The notes under the pieces: model-generated
What the model was told of the DNA's origin: nothing
Databases searched by the model: none
What the model saw: only the letters and a program-made list of their open reading frames with translations
Assembly (NCBI GenBank): GCA_029641185.1
Contig: JAPWGK010000001.1
Location: 384,501-448,500, forward strand
Direction: 5' to 3'
Source: Pseudofabraea citricarpa
Taxonomy: Eukaryota; Ascomycota; Leotiomycetes; Helotiales; Dermateaceae
Length of the DNA stretch: 64,000 bases
Program-made: the position numbers and the translations under genes
In this document: piece after piece, positions 21,677 through 33,768 of the stretch
Position numbering within the stretch: position 1 is the first letter of the stretch
Layout: every line of letters starts with the position of its first letter

Positions 21677-23895
21677 GGCAGCGGCTTAAAAATAGAATCC
21701 GAACAAAAGATGTTGTCGAAATATCTGTCAAAGAAAACACTGGTTCTTTATCTGCCTTCTGCTGTGATGTTGGTACAAGTCCGGATCTGCCACTGGCTGA
21801 AGACGAGGGCAATCAAATCACCCCAAAGGTTTGTGGTACAAGAGGCGGCGGAGGCTCTTCCTGTTCTTTGAGATCAGGTCTGAGCCTCTTTTGGCAGTTG
21901 AGAAGTATGCAAAACAATAAAATATATTTTCAATTTGCTTGCTGGAGTAGGCAAGAGCGCACCGGCTCAATGGGCTCACGTGACACACGTGAGCTCAACC
22001 CTACTCCATCGTGTTGCTGCTGTCGCCATCACTTACATCACCGAGACACCTTCATTATACAGCGTATCAGTGTAGTATATCAAGTGTCAATAGCACTGCG
22101 GCATCAGCTAAGACACCGACATTCTCTCCAACAACAGCACCATCTCGAGCACTTGCAAGAGCTACTGTACTATGCATTCTATTCACAATCCCCACTGGCA
22201 CGAACAATATGCACAAAGCACACTGGGGCTATGCTGTCGCAAAGAAAGATTGTTGGAGGAATAGGTAGGACACTGCAAGAGAAATGGAAGTTAGATGTTA
22301 CTGTTACCGCTTCACCCCCTCGCCCAAAACTACAGTCACATGACATGTACAAAGAGCCCTTGCACCGCTTTCGTCCTGCAACTCGCAAGAAATCGAAACA
22401 ACAAAGGAGAACGACATCTCCCCGCAAGTCCGATATCTCTCAATCCAACAACCACTTCGGCAACAGCTTCCTACGATAGAGCGCAGCCGTGTGCGCACAA
22501 TCCCATGATGGCCTGATCTGCTACGCTCTGTGCTGTCATTATCTTGCTCTGCTGCGCTGTTTCCAGTCTGCGTAGTGCTTATGTCAAGCAACCTCTCTCT
22601 TCTTCCCTGTTTGACACTACTGCAGCTTTGCGTATGAGGGAATGAGGCATATAGCTACAGACAAGTGCTGTGGAAGCCAGTCATACCCGTTACCATCGAT
22701 TCTCAGAGAGTCCGATGACTTGGAAGGGTTGCTAGCGACGTGGCCTTCAGGTTTTTCTTGCACTTGCAACCTGCACCTGATGCCATCCATGGCCATGATC
22801 GTTGCAATTACTTGCACATGTGCCCACTTGGCCTCCTTCTGACCGCTCCAGGTCGTTGTGAAGCAGAAGCTGTCCTGCATGTCCAGAGTCATGAAGATGT
22901 TCAGAGCTCCAAGATGCAACAGTGGGGGTCGGCCGGATCTCCACCGCGAGCACGGCCCCTTGATCTTGAAGCTGCTGAAGCTTGAAGCTCTGTTCCCGAA
23001 TCATGAACGCGTGTTTACCGCACCGGCAGTCTGTAACAATACAGGTCTACATGTTGGTGGTGACTTGTCAGAACATCTTGCTCTGGAGCATCTTCTACGC
23101 ACGACTCTTGGCCGAGCTGGCGGTTGTTGAGGTTCTGCTGGAGGCTCGTTTCTATTTTAACTTGCCGGTCCACTTATCGGTTCATCTTAAAAAACTTGGA
23201 AAAGGTCCTATCAGATGCAATTGGCAATCATGCATCGCAACCAACATTATGCTGAATCGAAATTCGATTGTTCGGTCGCTAAGCGGGTGACCATCCGGAC
23301 GAGTGATGCGCCCGGGTGGTTTTACGGTTGTTTCATTCGCATCAATGCCGAGACCATGCCGACCTGCAGGGAGGCGTGGATATCCAGTCTTAGCCCTTTA
23401 CGTTCATCTCTTCCTCCACTACAAACAATCATGCTCGTGACGCTTGACAGACAAATCTGACTGTGCTTTTCGGCTATGCTCGCATCCTAGGCTCTCTCAA
23501 ATGGCACAGTAATGCGACCTTTACGTTTTACGTACCTGCTCAAGACGCTATGCTATGGATCAGGAGTCAGGAGGTGGGTATCATGCTGTTGGCTTAGGTC
23601 AAAAGGTCTGATATCCTCTCGTATTTCCTTTATAATTGTTCTTGTTTTCACTCTTGTGCTTTACTCTCTATTGTAACTTTTGCAGTTTTTGTTCATTACG
23701 AGTAGGCTATTAATACTCTTTCAATCCTCATCAACACCCTATTCAACTGCTTCTAGTTCAACAAGCTGCTCCGTGATACTATAGCCAAGTAGGACTTTTA
23801 CAAACAGAACTGTCAAGCTTCTCTATTCTCACCGTGCAATATTAGCACTCCAACCCCAATTCCCAACTACAGCTTTCAGATAACATCTATTCATC
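21677..23895. other. Long intergenic region (2.2 kb)
   Basis: This is the divergent space between the polysaccharide synthase and the GH76 gene. Open frames exist on both strands but none shows domains, signal peptides or coherent splicing. A paired CACGTG element is at 21974-21994. The 3' part (about 23600-23895) is pyrimidine-rich and looks like a GH76 promoter and leader. Confidence 0.5.
21974..21994. promoter_or_regulatory. Inverted repeat with two CACGTG E-boxes
   Basis: The arms GCTCACGT and ACGTGAGC are separated by five bases and contain CACGTG at 21977-21982 and 21986-21991. Such sites bind Cbf1-type bHLH factors. It lies about 300 nt upstream of the synthase start. Confidence 0.45.
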
Positions 23896-25074
23896 ATGGT
23901 TGCCACCGATTGGTTTTCGTATCTGATGTTGCCTTTATGGATGATCAGTAATGCTACCGCAGCACAGACTTATTCTGCCGATGCCGCCCAAGCTTTTGAG
24001 GCTCTGCAGTCATGGTACAATGTATCCTCTGGTCTTTGGAATACGGCTGGATGGTGGAACAGTGCTAATTGTTTGACCGTCTTGGGAGATTTGGCAGCCA
24101 TTGAACCAAATCTGGAACAAAATATCAGCACCATATTGGCCAACACATTTACCCAGGCGCCGAAAACCAATCTTCAAATGACCAAGGTCATCCAGGCGGA
24201 TTTCAATGTTGAATCGTTGTACGGATCAGATGTTCTATCTATATCCTCGGTCAATGCGTCGGCTGTCAACCCGAAAGGTTTCTTGAATGGGTTCTATGAC
24301 GATGAGGGCTGGTGGGCACTTGGTTGGATCCAAGCCTATGACGTAACAAAGAACGATGACTACCTCTCTACCGCAGCCAGCATCTTTGAAGATATGAAGA
24401 ATGGCAGCACGACTCCCTGTGGTGGGATATGGTGGGACAAAGCCGAAACATACGTCAACGCGATCGCAAATGAACTTTATCTCAGCGTCGCTTCGCATCT
24501 CGCTAATCGAATGTCCAACAGACAATATTATCTGGACACGGCCTTGACGCAATGGAATTTCGTCAAAAACAGCGGAATGCTCAACTCGGATAATGTATTC
24601 AATGATGGCCTTGATAAGAGTTGCAAGAATAACAACGGAACTGTCTGGTCGTACAATCAAGGAGTCGTACTGGGCGCGCTGGTCGAACTGAACATCGCGG
24701 CGCCCAAAGCCGAGTATCTTACCACAGCTGCAAAAATAGCTCGCGCCTCTATTACTAAGCTTGGTGATACGGCTGGTGTTCTCCACGATGCATGCGAGCC
24801 CAACTGTGGCGGCGACGGTAATCAATTCAAAGGGATCCTCATGCGCAACCTGCAAAAGCTGCAAGCTGCATCGCCCGACTCGACTGTGTTGGAGTTTATT
24901 GCTACAAACGCCGCTGCCATCTGGTCCAAGGACCGCAATACTCAGAATCAGCTTGGCCTCATCTGGTCGGGACCTGTAGGAACCCCGGATGCCTCGACGC
25001 AGAGCTCGGCTATGGACGCGTTGATTGCTGGAGCGGCTTATGGCACACTTTTGCAGAACGCCATTATTTCTTGA
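23896..25074 (+). CDS. Secreted GH76 alpha-1,6-mannanase (DCW1/DFG5-like)
   Basis: A single-exon gene of 392 residues. A hydrophobic N-terminus (cut near residue 23, after Ala-Thr-Ala-Ala) directs secretion. The GH76 catalytic pair is Asp135-Asp136 in Phe-Tyr-Asp-Asp-Glu-Gly-Trp-Trp. Other family marks are Gly-Gly-Ile-Trp-Trp and Asn-Glu-Leu-Tyr-Leu, and the length is right for the domain alone. GH76 enzymes cleave or transfer alpha-1,6-mannan; some fungal members help attach GPI proteins to the wall. There is no C-terminal hydrophobic GPI tail, so a soluble enzyme is more likely. Several Asn-x-Ser/Thr sites fit glycosylation. Confidence 0.93.
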   Translation: MVATDWFSYLMLPLWMISNATAAQTYSADAAQAFEALQSWYNVSSGLWNTAGWWNSANCLTVLGDLAAIEPNLEQNISTILANTFTQAPKTNLQMTKVIQADFNVESLYGSDVLSISSVNASAVNPKGFLNGFYDDEGWWALGWIQAYDVTKNDDYLSTAASIFEDMKNGSTTPCGGIWWDKAETYVNAIANELYLSVASHLANRMSNRQYYLDTALTQWNFVKNSGMLNSDNVFNDGLDKSCKNNNGTVWSYNQGVVLGALVELNIAAPKAEYLTTAAKIARASITKLGDTAGVLHDACEPNCGGDGNQFKGILMRNLQKLQAASPDSTVLEFIATNAAAIWSKDRNTQNQLGLIWSGPVGTPDASTQSSAMDALIAGAAYGTLLQNAIIS

Positions 25075-26267
25075 GGATTCTTTCTTTTTCTTGGGGGATT
25101 TAGATTTCATTATTGGTTTCTTTTCTTTTCGCTTTTTTTCATCGGGGTCGATTGGTTTAGTTTCTTGGTTTGGGGTCTATGAATAATTAGACGGTTTATT
25201 GGGATATATACCCGGCTCGGTTGCTAGGACAGGTGTTTGTCTAATTGGTTTAGATCTATGGCGTTTATTCTGTTATGCTTGGATGGATAACGATCACAAA
25301 GGCGCTTGGTTTGGTTTGATTTGGATTGGGGGTGGATCTGATAATTCTTGAAAGAATGGATGAGATGGAAGGATGGTTATATTTGTTCGTACCCAGCTAT
25401 AGAAAAGATCAAATAATCTATAGAAATGTTAAAAGCAAATTTCTCATAAACTGTATCTCTCATGCTTAGAAGACATTTCTGTGAGGATTTCCCGCTATAT
25501 GGAAGAGGACAAGTGAGATTTTCTCGTCTGAGTAGTATGAATTGATGGTTCCCTTCCTCGCTGGCTGAGAAAGAAAGAAGATGAATAAACATCATGTTAG
25601 TAGAGTTTGCAATAATCAAAGACGTTTTGAGGTTTTGCTCGTATTACTGAACTTAGACTTTGTTTCTGTGTGTTTACAGTTCAGAAGCGAGGTGTTGATT
25701 TAAAGTTTCGATACAGATAATCTATGATAATGGGATATCTGCAGCACAACAGGAAAACTGTTTGCAAATACAAGTAAAAACACTTTCTAAGTCCACGCAC
25801 TGTTCTCGATGTAGCTACTATGCTAACTAACAGCAAGTAGGTAGGTATCGTCATATCACAACGTATACTATTCATCGGCTAGTACTCGCTAACAGTTTTC
25901 ATATGGCCAACTCATTAACTCGCTAGCATCTTATGAAGTAGTACCAGACCTGAAGTGTATGGGACACGCGCGAAACCATGCACGCACCGGTTAATAAGAT
26001 AGCAGCTCGAGATCCAAGAAGTCTGATAAACATGCGAATCTTACTCCGTACGCCGAGCCCGAATTAGGCAGGTAAGTAAGTGCAGGGATCATTTCGGCGA
26101 GGGAAGGTGTACCCCACTTACTACCGTACACGTACCGTACGGGTCAGCTTTCCGATTCCGATTCCGAGTCTTCTCCCATATCACCCCTCTCTCCTCTCTC
26201 CAGTACCGTATCCCTCTCTTCTCTCTTCGCCTGCGTTCTGTGACGGGTCTGCATAACCGAAACGGAG
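25075..26267. other. Intergenic
   Basis: No gene is recognised. There is a GATTCCGATTCCGA-like short repeat near 26150-26165 just upstream of the aminopeptidase, plus a CT-rich promoter stretch. Confidence 0.5.
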
Positions 26268-29133
26268 ATGCGTGAAACGATGCAAGCTCCAGCTCCAGCT
26301 CCAGGCGCGACGCTGCTGTCAAGCGTCGAGCGAGAAATCCTTCCTAAAAGCCTACAGCCAACTCACTACGACCTGCGTTTCGAACCGGATCTGGACGAGG
26401 CGAGGCTTTTCGATGGCAAGGTTAGCATTGCTATCGACGTGCTTGAGGAAACGTCCTTGATTGTCTTGAATGCCGTGGATCTGGAAATCCTTCAAACCGA
26501 CGTGCTTGTCCATGGAGAGAAAGTCGAGATCAAGAGTTTGGGTTTTGATAAACATACGGAGAGAATGGTTGTCGAGCTTGAAGACAAGCTTTCTATAGGG
26601 ACTGCGTTATTGCTCACGCAGACTTTCACAGGGTCACTGCTCCATGCTGGTTCGGGCTTCTTCAGATGCCAGATCAAGGCTGATGGCAAGACGACTTGGC
26701 TTTTGTCAACTCAAATGCAAGCAACAGATGCTAGGAGAGTATTTCCTTGCTTTGATGAGCCGGCGTTGAAAGCGACGTTTAATGTAACGCTCGTTGCTGA
26801 CAAACACCTAACATGTCTAAACAACATGGATATATCTTCAGAAACATCGATTTTATCCAGCGGCAAAGAGAAGAAGGCCGTAACTTTCAACAAGACACCA
26901 CTAATGTCAACTTATCTCGTGTGTCTCGTAGTCGGCGATCTTCAAGTAATCGAGACAAATAGTTTCAGGGTGCCTATTCGCGTTTACGCAGCCCAAGACA
27001 CGAATATCGAACATGGGCGATTCAGCCTCGAGCATGCATCACGCACCTTAAAAGTGTTTGAGGAGATTTTTGAAATTGACTATCCGCTGCCTAAGTTAGA
27101 TTTAATCGCCATTCCCGGCCAACCCGGAGCCATGGAGAATTGGGGGCTGGTCACTTTTGGCGAGAGCTATATTCTTGTGGATGAAGAAAAATCAAGCGCC
27201 GTGGCTTATCGAAGTACCGGTTCAACTCTCGTTCATGAACTTGCGCATCAGTGGTTCGGCAACCTGGTCACGATGGATTTCTGGGATGGGTTATGGTTGA
27301 ATGAAAGCTTTGCCGATTGGGCAGAGCTACATGCTTGGGAAACACTTGACCCTAGTGTGAGTGTTATTCATCATGAGCCAATATTATTCGACCGGAGAAA
27401 TGATTATAGTCATTTTTTAGTTCAGGATGCTAACTAATATAACATCATAGTGGCAAATGTGGCAGAATTTTACTTCAAGCCCCTATCAGAATGGCTTAAA
27501 ACTGGACTCTAATAGAGCTAGTCATCCAATTGAAGTCCCTGTCCAGAAGGCCAGCGAGATCAATCAGATTTTTGACAGTATCTCCTATGATAAGGGATGC
27601 GCTGTGCTCAGAATGATTGCGAATTTCATAGGTGTAGATGTGTTTGTTCAAGGAGTCCGAAAATATCTCAAAAAACACGCATATGGAAACACCAAAACGA
27701 GTGATCTATGGCAGGCGCTTAGCGAAGTCAGTGGCCAAGATGTCCAATCCATCATGGAGATCTGGACCAAGAATATGGGATATCCATATATTGAAGTCGA
27801 GGAAAATAAAGATGGGCTTGTTCTCACTCAGCACCGGTTTCTCCAGGACGGCACGTGCAATCCTGAGGATGACAAAGTCCTGTATCCATTATCGCTAGGA
27901 ATACGCACCAAGAGCGGTATAGAAGATGGCAACATACTTGACGAGCGAACACAAGCGACTAAGGTACCCTTGGATTTCTTTAAGCTCAACGCCGACCAGA
28001 CAGGTTTCTACCGCGTCCTCTACACGCCCCAAAGACTGAAAATCCTCAGCCAAAACGCAAAAGACGGATTGCTTTCTGCAGACGATAAGATTGGACTCAT
28101 TTCAGATGCGCAAGCAATGGCATCTAGTGGATATGCCAAAACGTCATCCGTGCTAAGTTTGTTGGAAGCGTTTGACGAGGAAAGCGATTTCTTCGTCTGG
28201 AGACAAGTCCTCGCCACCTTGGACACTATCATTCAGACGTGGGCTTTTGAGGACGCTGCTGTGGTGACGTCGCTTACTAACTTCCAAACCCAACTTGTGC
28301 AGAAATGCCTTGCGAGGAAAGGCTGGGATTTCAGTGGTAAGGTTGATAGCATTGAGAAGATGTTCAAGGCTCTTATATTCTCGCACTCAAGCCGTGATGA
28401 AAAAGTGCAGAAATCTGCTAAGAGCATGTTTGATGCTTTTGTCCAGGGTGACGATAAAGCTATCAATATCAATATTCAGAAAGCAGTGTTCGAAATTGCT
28501 CTCGAGCATGGCGGGGAGAACGAGGTTAGTATCTCAATTGAATTTTTGATTATACTCTTACCGATTGGTTATTATACAGTACGATGCAATTATACATGCT
28601 ATGAAAAGCACAACTAGTCTCGATAGTCGTGACAGCTGTCTCGGAACTTTGGGATACGCTCGACAGCAGTCGCTTATGATACGCACGATCGAATTCGCTA
28701 CAAGTCCCGAGATGATTGAGCGGAGTGCCACAGCAAGGATCCTAACCCCTCTGACAAACCACAAGCTGGGGATCGAATCGCTCTGGCACTGGCTCCGAAC
28801 CGACCTGGAGAAAATCAAAAACATCTTTGGTGAAGGTGGGATCGGCCAGACGGCTCGGATGGTCAAATTATGTACTGCGGGTTTGGCTACCAGGGAGCAC
28901 TGGAATGATGTTAAGGGTTTCTTTGAGGGGAATGATACTAAGGTATGCACTTTATTCTTCTGTAGTTTACTTGATGTAAAGGGTGTTTACTGATTCTTTC
29001 CGTCAAACAAAAGTCTTTTGATGTGTATCTGGCTCAGAGCTTAGATAATATCTTGGCCAAAGCTACGTGGGTTGAAAGGGATAGAGAGGATGTGAAGCAG
29101 TGGCTGTCAGAAAATGGATACTTTGAGAAGTAA
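26268..29133 (+). CDS. M1 zinc aminopeptidase (Ape2/Aap1-like)
   Basis: Four exons (26268-27356, 27451-28524, 28580-28942, 29014-29133) give 881 residues. The exopeptidase motif Gly287-Ala-Met-Glu-Asn is followed by the zinc site His323-Glu-Leu-Ala-His327 and Glu346 (Trp-Leu-Asn-Glu). The N-terminal domain starts with Leu-Pro-Lys-Ser-Leu-Gln-Pro-Thr-His-Tyr, and the C-terminal ERAP1-like helical domain fills exons 2-4. Size and motifs are those of puromycin-sensitive-type aminopeptidases, which trim peptides in cytosol, periplasm or vacuole. No signal peptide is evident; a start at the second Met (26280) is equally possible. Introns are phase 0. This is a conserved housekeeping gene. Confidence 0.96.
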
Positions 29134-29383
29134 AGGTTTGTAAGTATTTGTAACTATCATTGCCCTATAAAAAAACATGATATTTGAAATCCATACAAAA
29201 TATATTACCCGCCATCTCAATGGTTTTATCAATGTTTACTTTTGAATTCTGAACAGAGTAAAGTTACGGGTCTTCTATTTTCTTTTTCTCTTTCGACAAG
29301 GCAATACATGACGGACTTTTTACACTATATTCACATGCCTGATTATTTCAACTAAATTCTCCTTTCCAATCTCAACCCTTTTG

Positions 29384-30393
29384 CTAACCAGGAGTACATA
29401 CACAACTCCCCCCATTTGGCTCGCTCCCTAGATTCCCACTCACAAATACAACTAACACAGCTGCGTACGCTGCTGTTGCCCCAAATATCTGATCCCGCCT
29501 CGCATTCGTCAGTAATCCTACGCAAGCGGCAAAAAGTACCGTCCAACCGCTCAACATCCCCAGCAGTGCACGTGGATTCTTCACAATATACAGAGAAATG
29601 ATGGCACCGAGTAACATGATTGCAGCCAAGACAGTCGATAATATTGCCACAAAGTGCGAAATAGAGCGTTCGGAGATGTAGGTTGTATTCCCGTCTGGAG
29701 AAGAGGTCTGGAAGAGCAGCGAGAAGTTGTTTTGGATGAAGTTTGAGAGCCGGTCTTGGTCTGATGGCACACGCAGTGCCACGAGATCGTGGATATTATC
29801 GTAAGTGCGCTCAGAGGCACCCCAGAGCCTTGGGATTTGTTGATCTGCTGGTTTAGTGCTGGACGTGTTGTTGAAAAACCAGTTTCTTAATGCCTTGACG
29901 GTGCTTGGAGAAGGCGGTGGTGCATTGAGGAGAGTCCGGTGGGCTTCTAGAGCTGCGTCTGGGAAGAGTTAGTGAGTGCCGGTGTTTGTTGCTTGTGGGT
30001 TTATTCTCGGTTCCCTCTCTATTAATGTAAATTATAGAACTTACGATACTTTTCAAGCTTCTCCCGAATCTTCAGAGCTAACTCCATCCTCTTCTTCTCC
30101 CTCGCCTCCCCCTCCTCCGCACTGCGCTCAAACTCACTCCAATCCCGCTGGCACGCTTCAGCCACCTCATCTCTGGCTTGACAATCTTCTTTATCATATT
30201 CGTTTAATTGTTCCTCGAGTTCCGCAAGCTCAGCTTGATAGAAGAGTAGATTTCGCGCTGAAAGCTCGTCAAAGCGACGGTAGATGGTTGTTGTCTTGTC
30301 GATATCGCTAGCAATTTTCGAGGCGACGAGTGCAAAGCCGCGCATGGGAGTTACATTGTTGTTGGTGCCGAATTCTACATCAGGAAGGGGCAT
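29384..30393 (-). CDS. DUF6594 membrane protein
   Basis: Two exons (30393-30045 and 29958-29384) give 307 residues. The N-terminal part has the DUF6594-like Ile-Tyr-Arg-Arg-Phe-Asp-Glu-Leu-Ser-Ala-Arg-Asn-Leu-Leu, then a Glu/Asp/Arg-rich coiled coil, a Trp-x-Gly linker, and three hydrophobic helices at the C-terminus. This is a family common in Pezizomycotina without an assigned function. An in-frame ATG at 30519 would add 42 residues of low similarity; the shorter start is preferred. It is divergent from the tandem-retropepsin gene with 338 nt between starts. Confidence 0.8.
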
Positions 30394-30731
30394 TACTGGA
30401 TTCCCCTTGATAAAGATGTATGCATTTGCTAGTATGCTAAACACCTTTTTGACTGGAGTTGTCAGATGAAAAGGTGAGGACGAGGCTGAAGTATGCCCCG
30501 CGATACGCCCGCAACGCATGCCACGTCAGCCGGGCGTTAAGGCAGCTGAATCTTGATTTTTCCTTGGATATCCCACTTTCACTCCGTCAAATCTTTCTTC
30601 ATTCTTAACTGCCTGTCCATCGTTTTCAGTCCAAAAACGTTGCAAGACCTAAACGAGTTTATACATAATCGTACCTTCAGTTTGCGACACTTCATTATTC
30701 CCCTGACGGTTCCAAGAAAACTAGAAGCACA
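30394..30731. promoter_or_regulatory. Short divergent promoter
   Basis: The spacer between the DUF6594 gene and the retropepsin-like gene. No motif stands out. Confidence 0.4.
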
Positions 30732-32537
30732 ATGTCAGCGGCAATGGATATCGGCGAAAGATGGATTAGGCACCAGCGGAAGAATTACAAAACCACACAG
30801 GTGTGGGCTTGTATATACTGTGATGATAGAAGAATCTTCCATAACGAGTCCGAGCTATGGGAGCATGCGAAAACTGAGCACACTGAGCAAATTCCCATCG
30901 AAAGTAGAGATCTGGAAGCAATCAGAGAATTTTTCTTGCTAGAATGCGGAGTAAAGAAGTGAGTGTCTAGTGGTCTTGAGCATACTCCGAAATTGAGATT
31001 CAAATCTGATTACCGCAGGCCGCACAATTCTCAACGCAAACCAAACGTCTTAGACTCTAAATTCACACTTGATGTTTTGAATTTGACAACAAAGGAAGAG
31101 TCCCCGTCAAATCAAATCAAGTCATCAGAAGTGATCTTGAACACAGACGATGGATCGCATATCCCCCATAAAGAAGCATGGGCCCCAGATGAATGGACCC
31201 CAGAGTTTGCTTTTACTCCGAAACAGCTTGCTAAAATCTCGGGATCTCCACAACATTCATTCCCACGATTGCCACTTCCTGATCAGAACGTAAACCCACC
31301 TGCGATGACACAACATGGTGACAATCCATCAACAACAGAACTAGACAGTCGTTTTCAAATGGTCAAGTCGCATGAGTTCAAGCCTGGAGCAATCTTTAAA
31401 GTCCTTTGGGCAGAGCCGAGTGGTAAGCAGTTGAGTGGTAAGGAGTTGCAGTACACCACTCCTACGAATAAACGCTGGAACCCTTTTGCGAACCGGATGT
31501 ATAAAAAAGTGGCAGGTTTTAGGCGCAAAGCCCTTCGTATACTATTCAATGGTCATGATACCTTTGCTCGGCCGGACACTGCATCCGATCGAGATATCAT
31601 GACCGAAGCTTTCGCCAACGAGCATAACATTCAAATCCAACGAGACGAACACAACCGAAGCCTCTTTAAGTTAGGCGATGGTAACTATGTGAAATCGGTT
31701 GGGAAAGCCCAGGTCCCAATAAAACTTCTTACCAGCGGCGAGAAAGAAGAAAGTCGGTGGTTTCATGTTCTACGGAGGTGCCCCGTACCCTTGATATTAG
31801 GGATGGACTTTATCGAAAAGATCAAGCTCTACACGAAAAACAAGCATCTTTTAGTGGATTGTCCGCACACATTTGGGGACTTGCCCACTCTCAAGTGGAT
31901 AGGCTCACCTCGAGGCATTGTCGACTTCCGCGCCGACGGAAAGCAGCTCATCGGATGTGCAGACACAGGATCAGATCTGGACTTTATGTCGCTCCGATGC
32001 GCCAGAGAACGTGGCTTCAAAATTGACACAAATCCAAATGCATGCTCACGCGTTATGCTCGCAGATGAGAGTATCGTTAATACAGTGGGCCAGGTACATA
32101 TATCATCTGTTGAACTCTCCCGATTCGACAGCTTTGAAATGTCTTTCCACATCCTTCCCGGACTGGCTTCAGATGTCATATTTAGCGAGGACTTTCTCGA
32201 CCAGATGGACGCGTTCAATACTTGCGCGCAGGTCAAGGATTCTCAAGATCCTTACCAGCAACATCTAAATACCTTGATCAGTCTTGGTCCTATCCAAAGC
32301 TTTCTCAGTAGGACTTGGACACCCAACGCCACAGATACCACCCAGAAAGTTCATGACCATGCGATCGAGGCGGAGATTTTCCGCCGCTACAAGGCCAACC
32401 GTGCTATCAGGAAGATAAGAGACGAGGATCGGGTTTTGACAGCACGTGAGGCTGAGGAATCAATACGGAGTAATTTTGATCGAGGGCATGAAAGATGTCC
32501 TCATTGTGTTGTGAAGGATGTTGGGCCGATACAATAA
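30732..32537 (+). CDS. C2H2-type finger plus tandem retropepsin-fold protein
   Basis: Two exons (30732-30958, 31019-32537) give 581 residues. A C2H2-like finger (Cys27, Cys30, His45, His50) is followed by a low-complexity linker. Two aspartic-protease-like units follow: the first centred on Asp262-Thr-Ala-Ser with a later Leu-Ile-Leu-Gly-Met-Asp-Phe, the second on Asp391-Thr-Gly-Ser with Asp-Val-Ile-Phe-Ser-Glu-Asp-Phe. The 129-residue spacing equals about one retropepsin lobe. The first unit has Ala in place of the conserved Gly. A Cys-Pro-His-Cys pair lies near the end. No reverse transcriptase, integrase, RNase H or LTR is seen nearby, so this looks like a domesticated or host protease-like gene rather than an active retroelement. 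Function unknown. Confidence 0.8.
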
Positions 32538-33768
32538 CCAAAAATTTAAGATGTATTTTTTCATTTTACCTTTGTATATATATCTAAAAAGCACACTTTG
32601 TTTTGGTGTAGAGTTTAGTAGAATAGAATACTTAATGGCTTCCAAGGAACATAATGCCCAGTTGAATAAATATAATTTAAATTTGCCAAGTTTTTTATCA
32701 CGAGGGGGAAGTATGGAAAGAGTGAGTTCGGATGCAAACGGACATTCAAGCTATTTGATGATATGATTTATCGCATTATTCAAATGCTCTTATTCATATA
32801 TTACTAGAATTAGTGAGTGTTTTATCATAGGTGCATTTACTAAAGGTGCTAGGTATCCCTTAGCAGAGAGACCAAATGTGTGGTTTGTGAAAGATAGACT
32901 TGTGTGGAAACGAACGTCAGAGGATATCCGTTAGTTAATCCACCTTGGCAGAACAATTGTATTTCTCGCGGCAATAAACTGGTCATGTTTGTCCTGCCCT
33001 TAGAATCTCACGTTCAAATTAATTTGCAATAAGACATATAATCATTGTTCGAAGTCAATGGCTTCAAAAGCAGTTTACCTATCCGTTCATATATATCAAG
33101 GTATATTTACAAAGTTACTATTACTAATTTTTTGGACAAATCTGGAAGCTGCTGCTGCTATAAAACTGAGGCTTAGATGATGGCGGTATAAGCGCTGCTG
33201 ATAGCTAATAGTGTTGCCGTCGTCGAAAGTGGGGCATTGTATGAACGCATCCCAAATCATGTGCAAATAAAAAACGAGAAATCGGTACTGGATACGATCT
33301 GCATACATACATACAAGAAGCAGAGCTTTAGTAATTTTCCTTTTGTTTGCTTTTCCTGTGACTAGAGCGCGATTATGAGTTATTTATTCGGTGAGCCTTA
33401 CCTTTTGACTTTCGATCAGCCGAGCCCGGTCAAGATCGCGATTGATATTCCAAGCCAGGACCAAATGGAGAAGAAATTGCGTGGCACAAGGACCGACCGA
33501 GGTGACTGCATTGCATTGCCTCGCATTGCAGGGCATGACATGACATTGCATATATTATCCCAGGGAAAAATACGATTGCCCCAATGAACGTCGTGTAACC
33601 CTAGCCAGTCTTACATGCGCGGAACCGGTGCGGGATGGCCATCCTCGGCAGACCTGCAGCCTCTACAGGGGAGGAGTTTATGTGCGGGGTGAGAGTTAGC
33701 TACAGGACAGAGTACTGTCGAGAGAAGTACTCCATCGTCATCAACAATTAATTCCACAAAAAAGCGGT
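32538..33768. other. Intergenic, AT-rich
   Basis: Nothing gene-like. The sequence directly after the retropepsin gene is AT-rich; I saw no LTR, polypurine tract or target-site duplication that would mark a retroelement end. Confidence 0.5.

Noticed and set aside
22929..22935. TCGGCCG in the 2.2-kb gap as part of the cluster regulon
   Set aside because: Single copy, far from the cluster and not near a start codon; treated as background.
31019..32537. Remnant of an LTR retrotransposon
   Set aside because: No RT, RNase H, integrase, LTR or primer-binding site seen on either side; the gene has an intact intron and frame.
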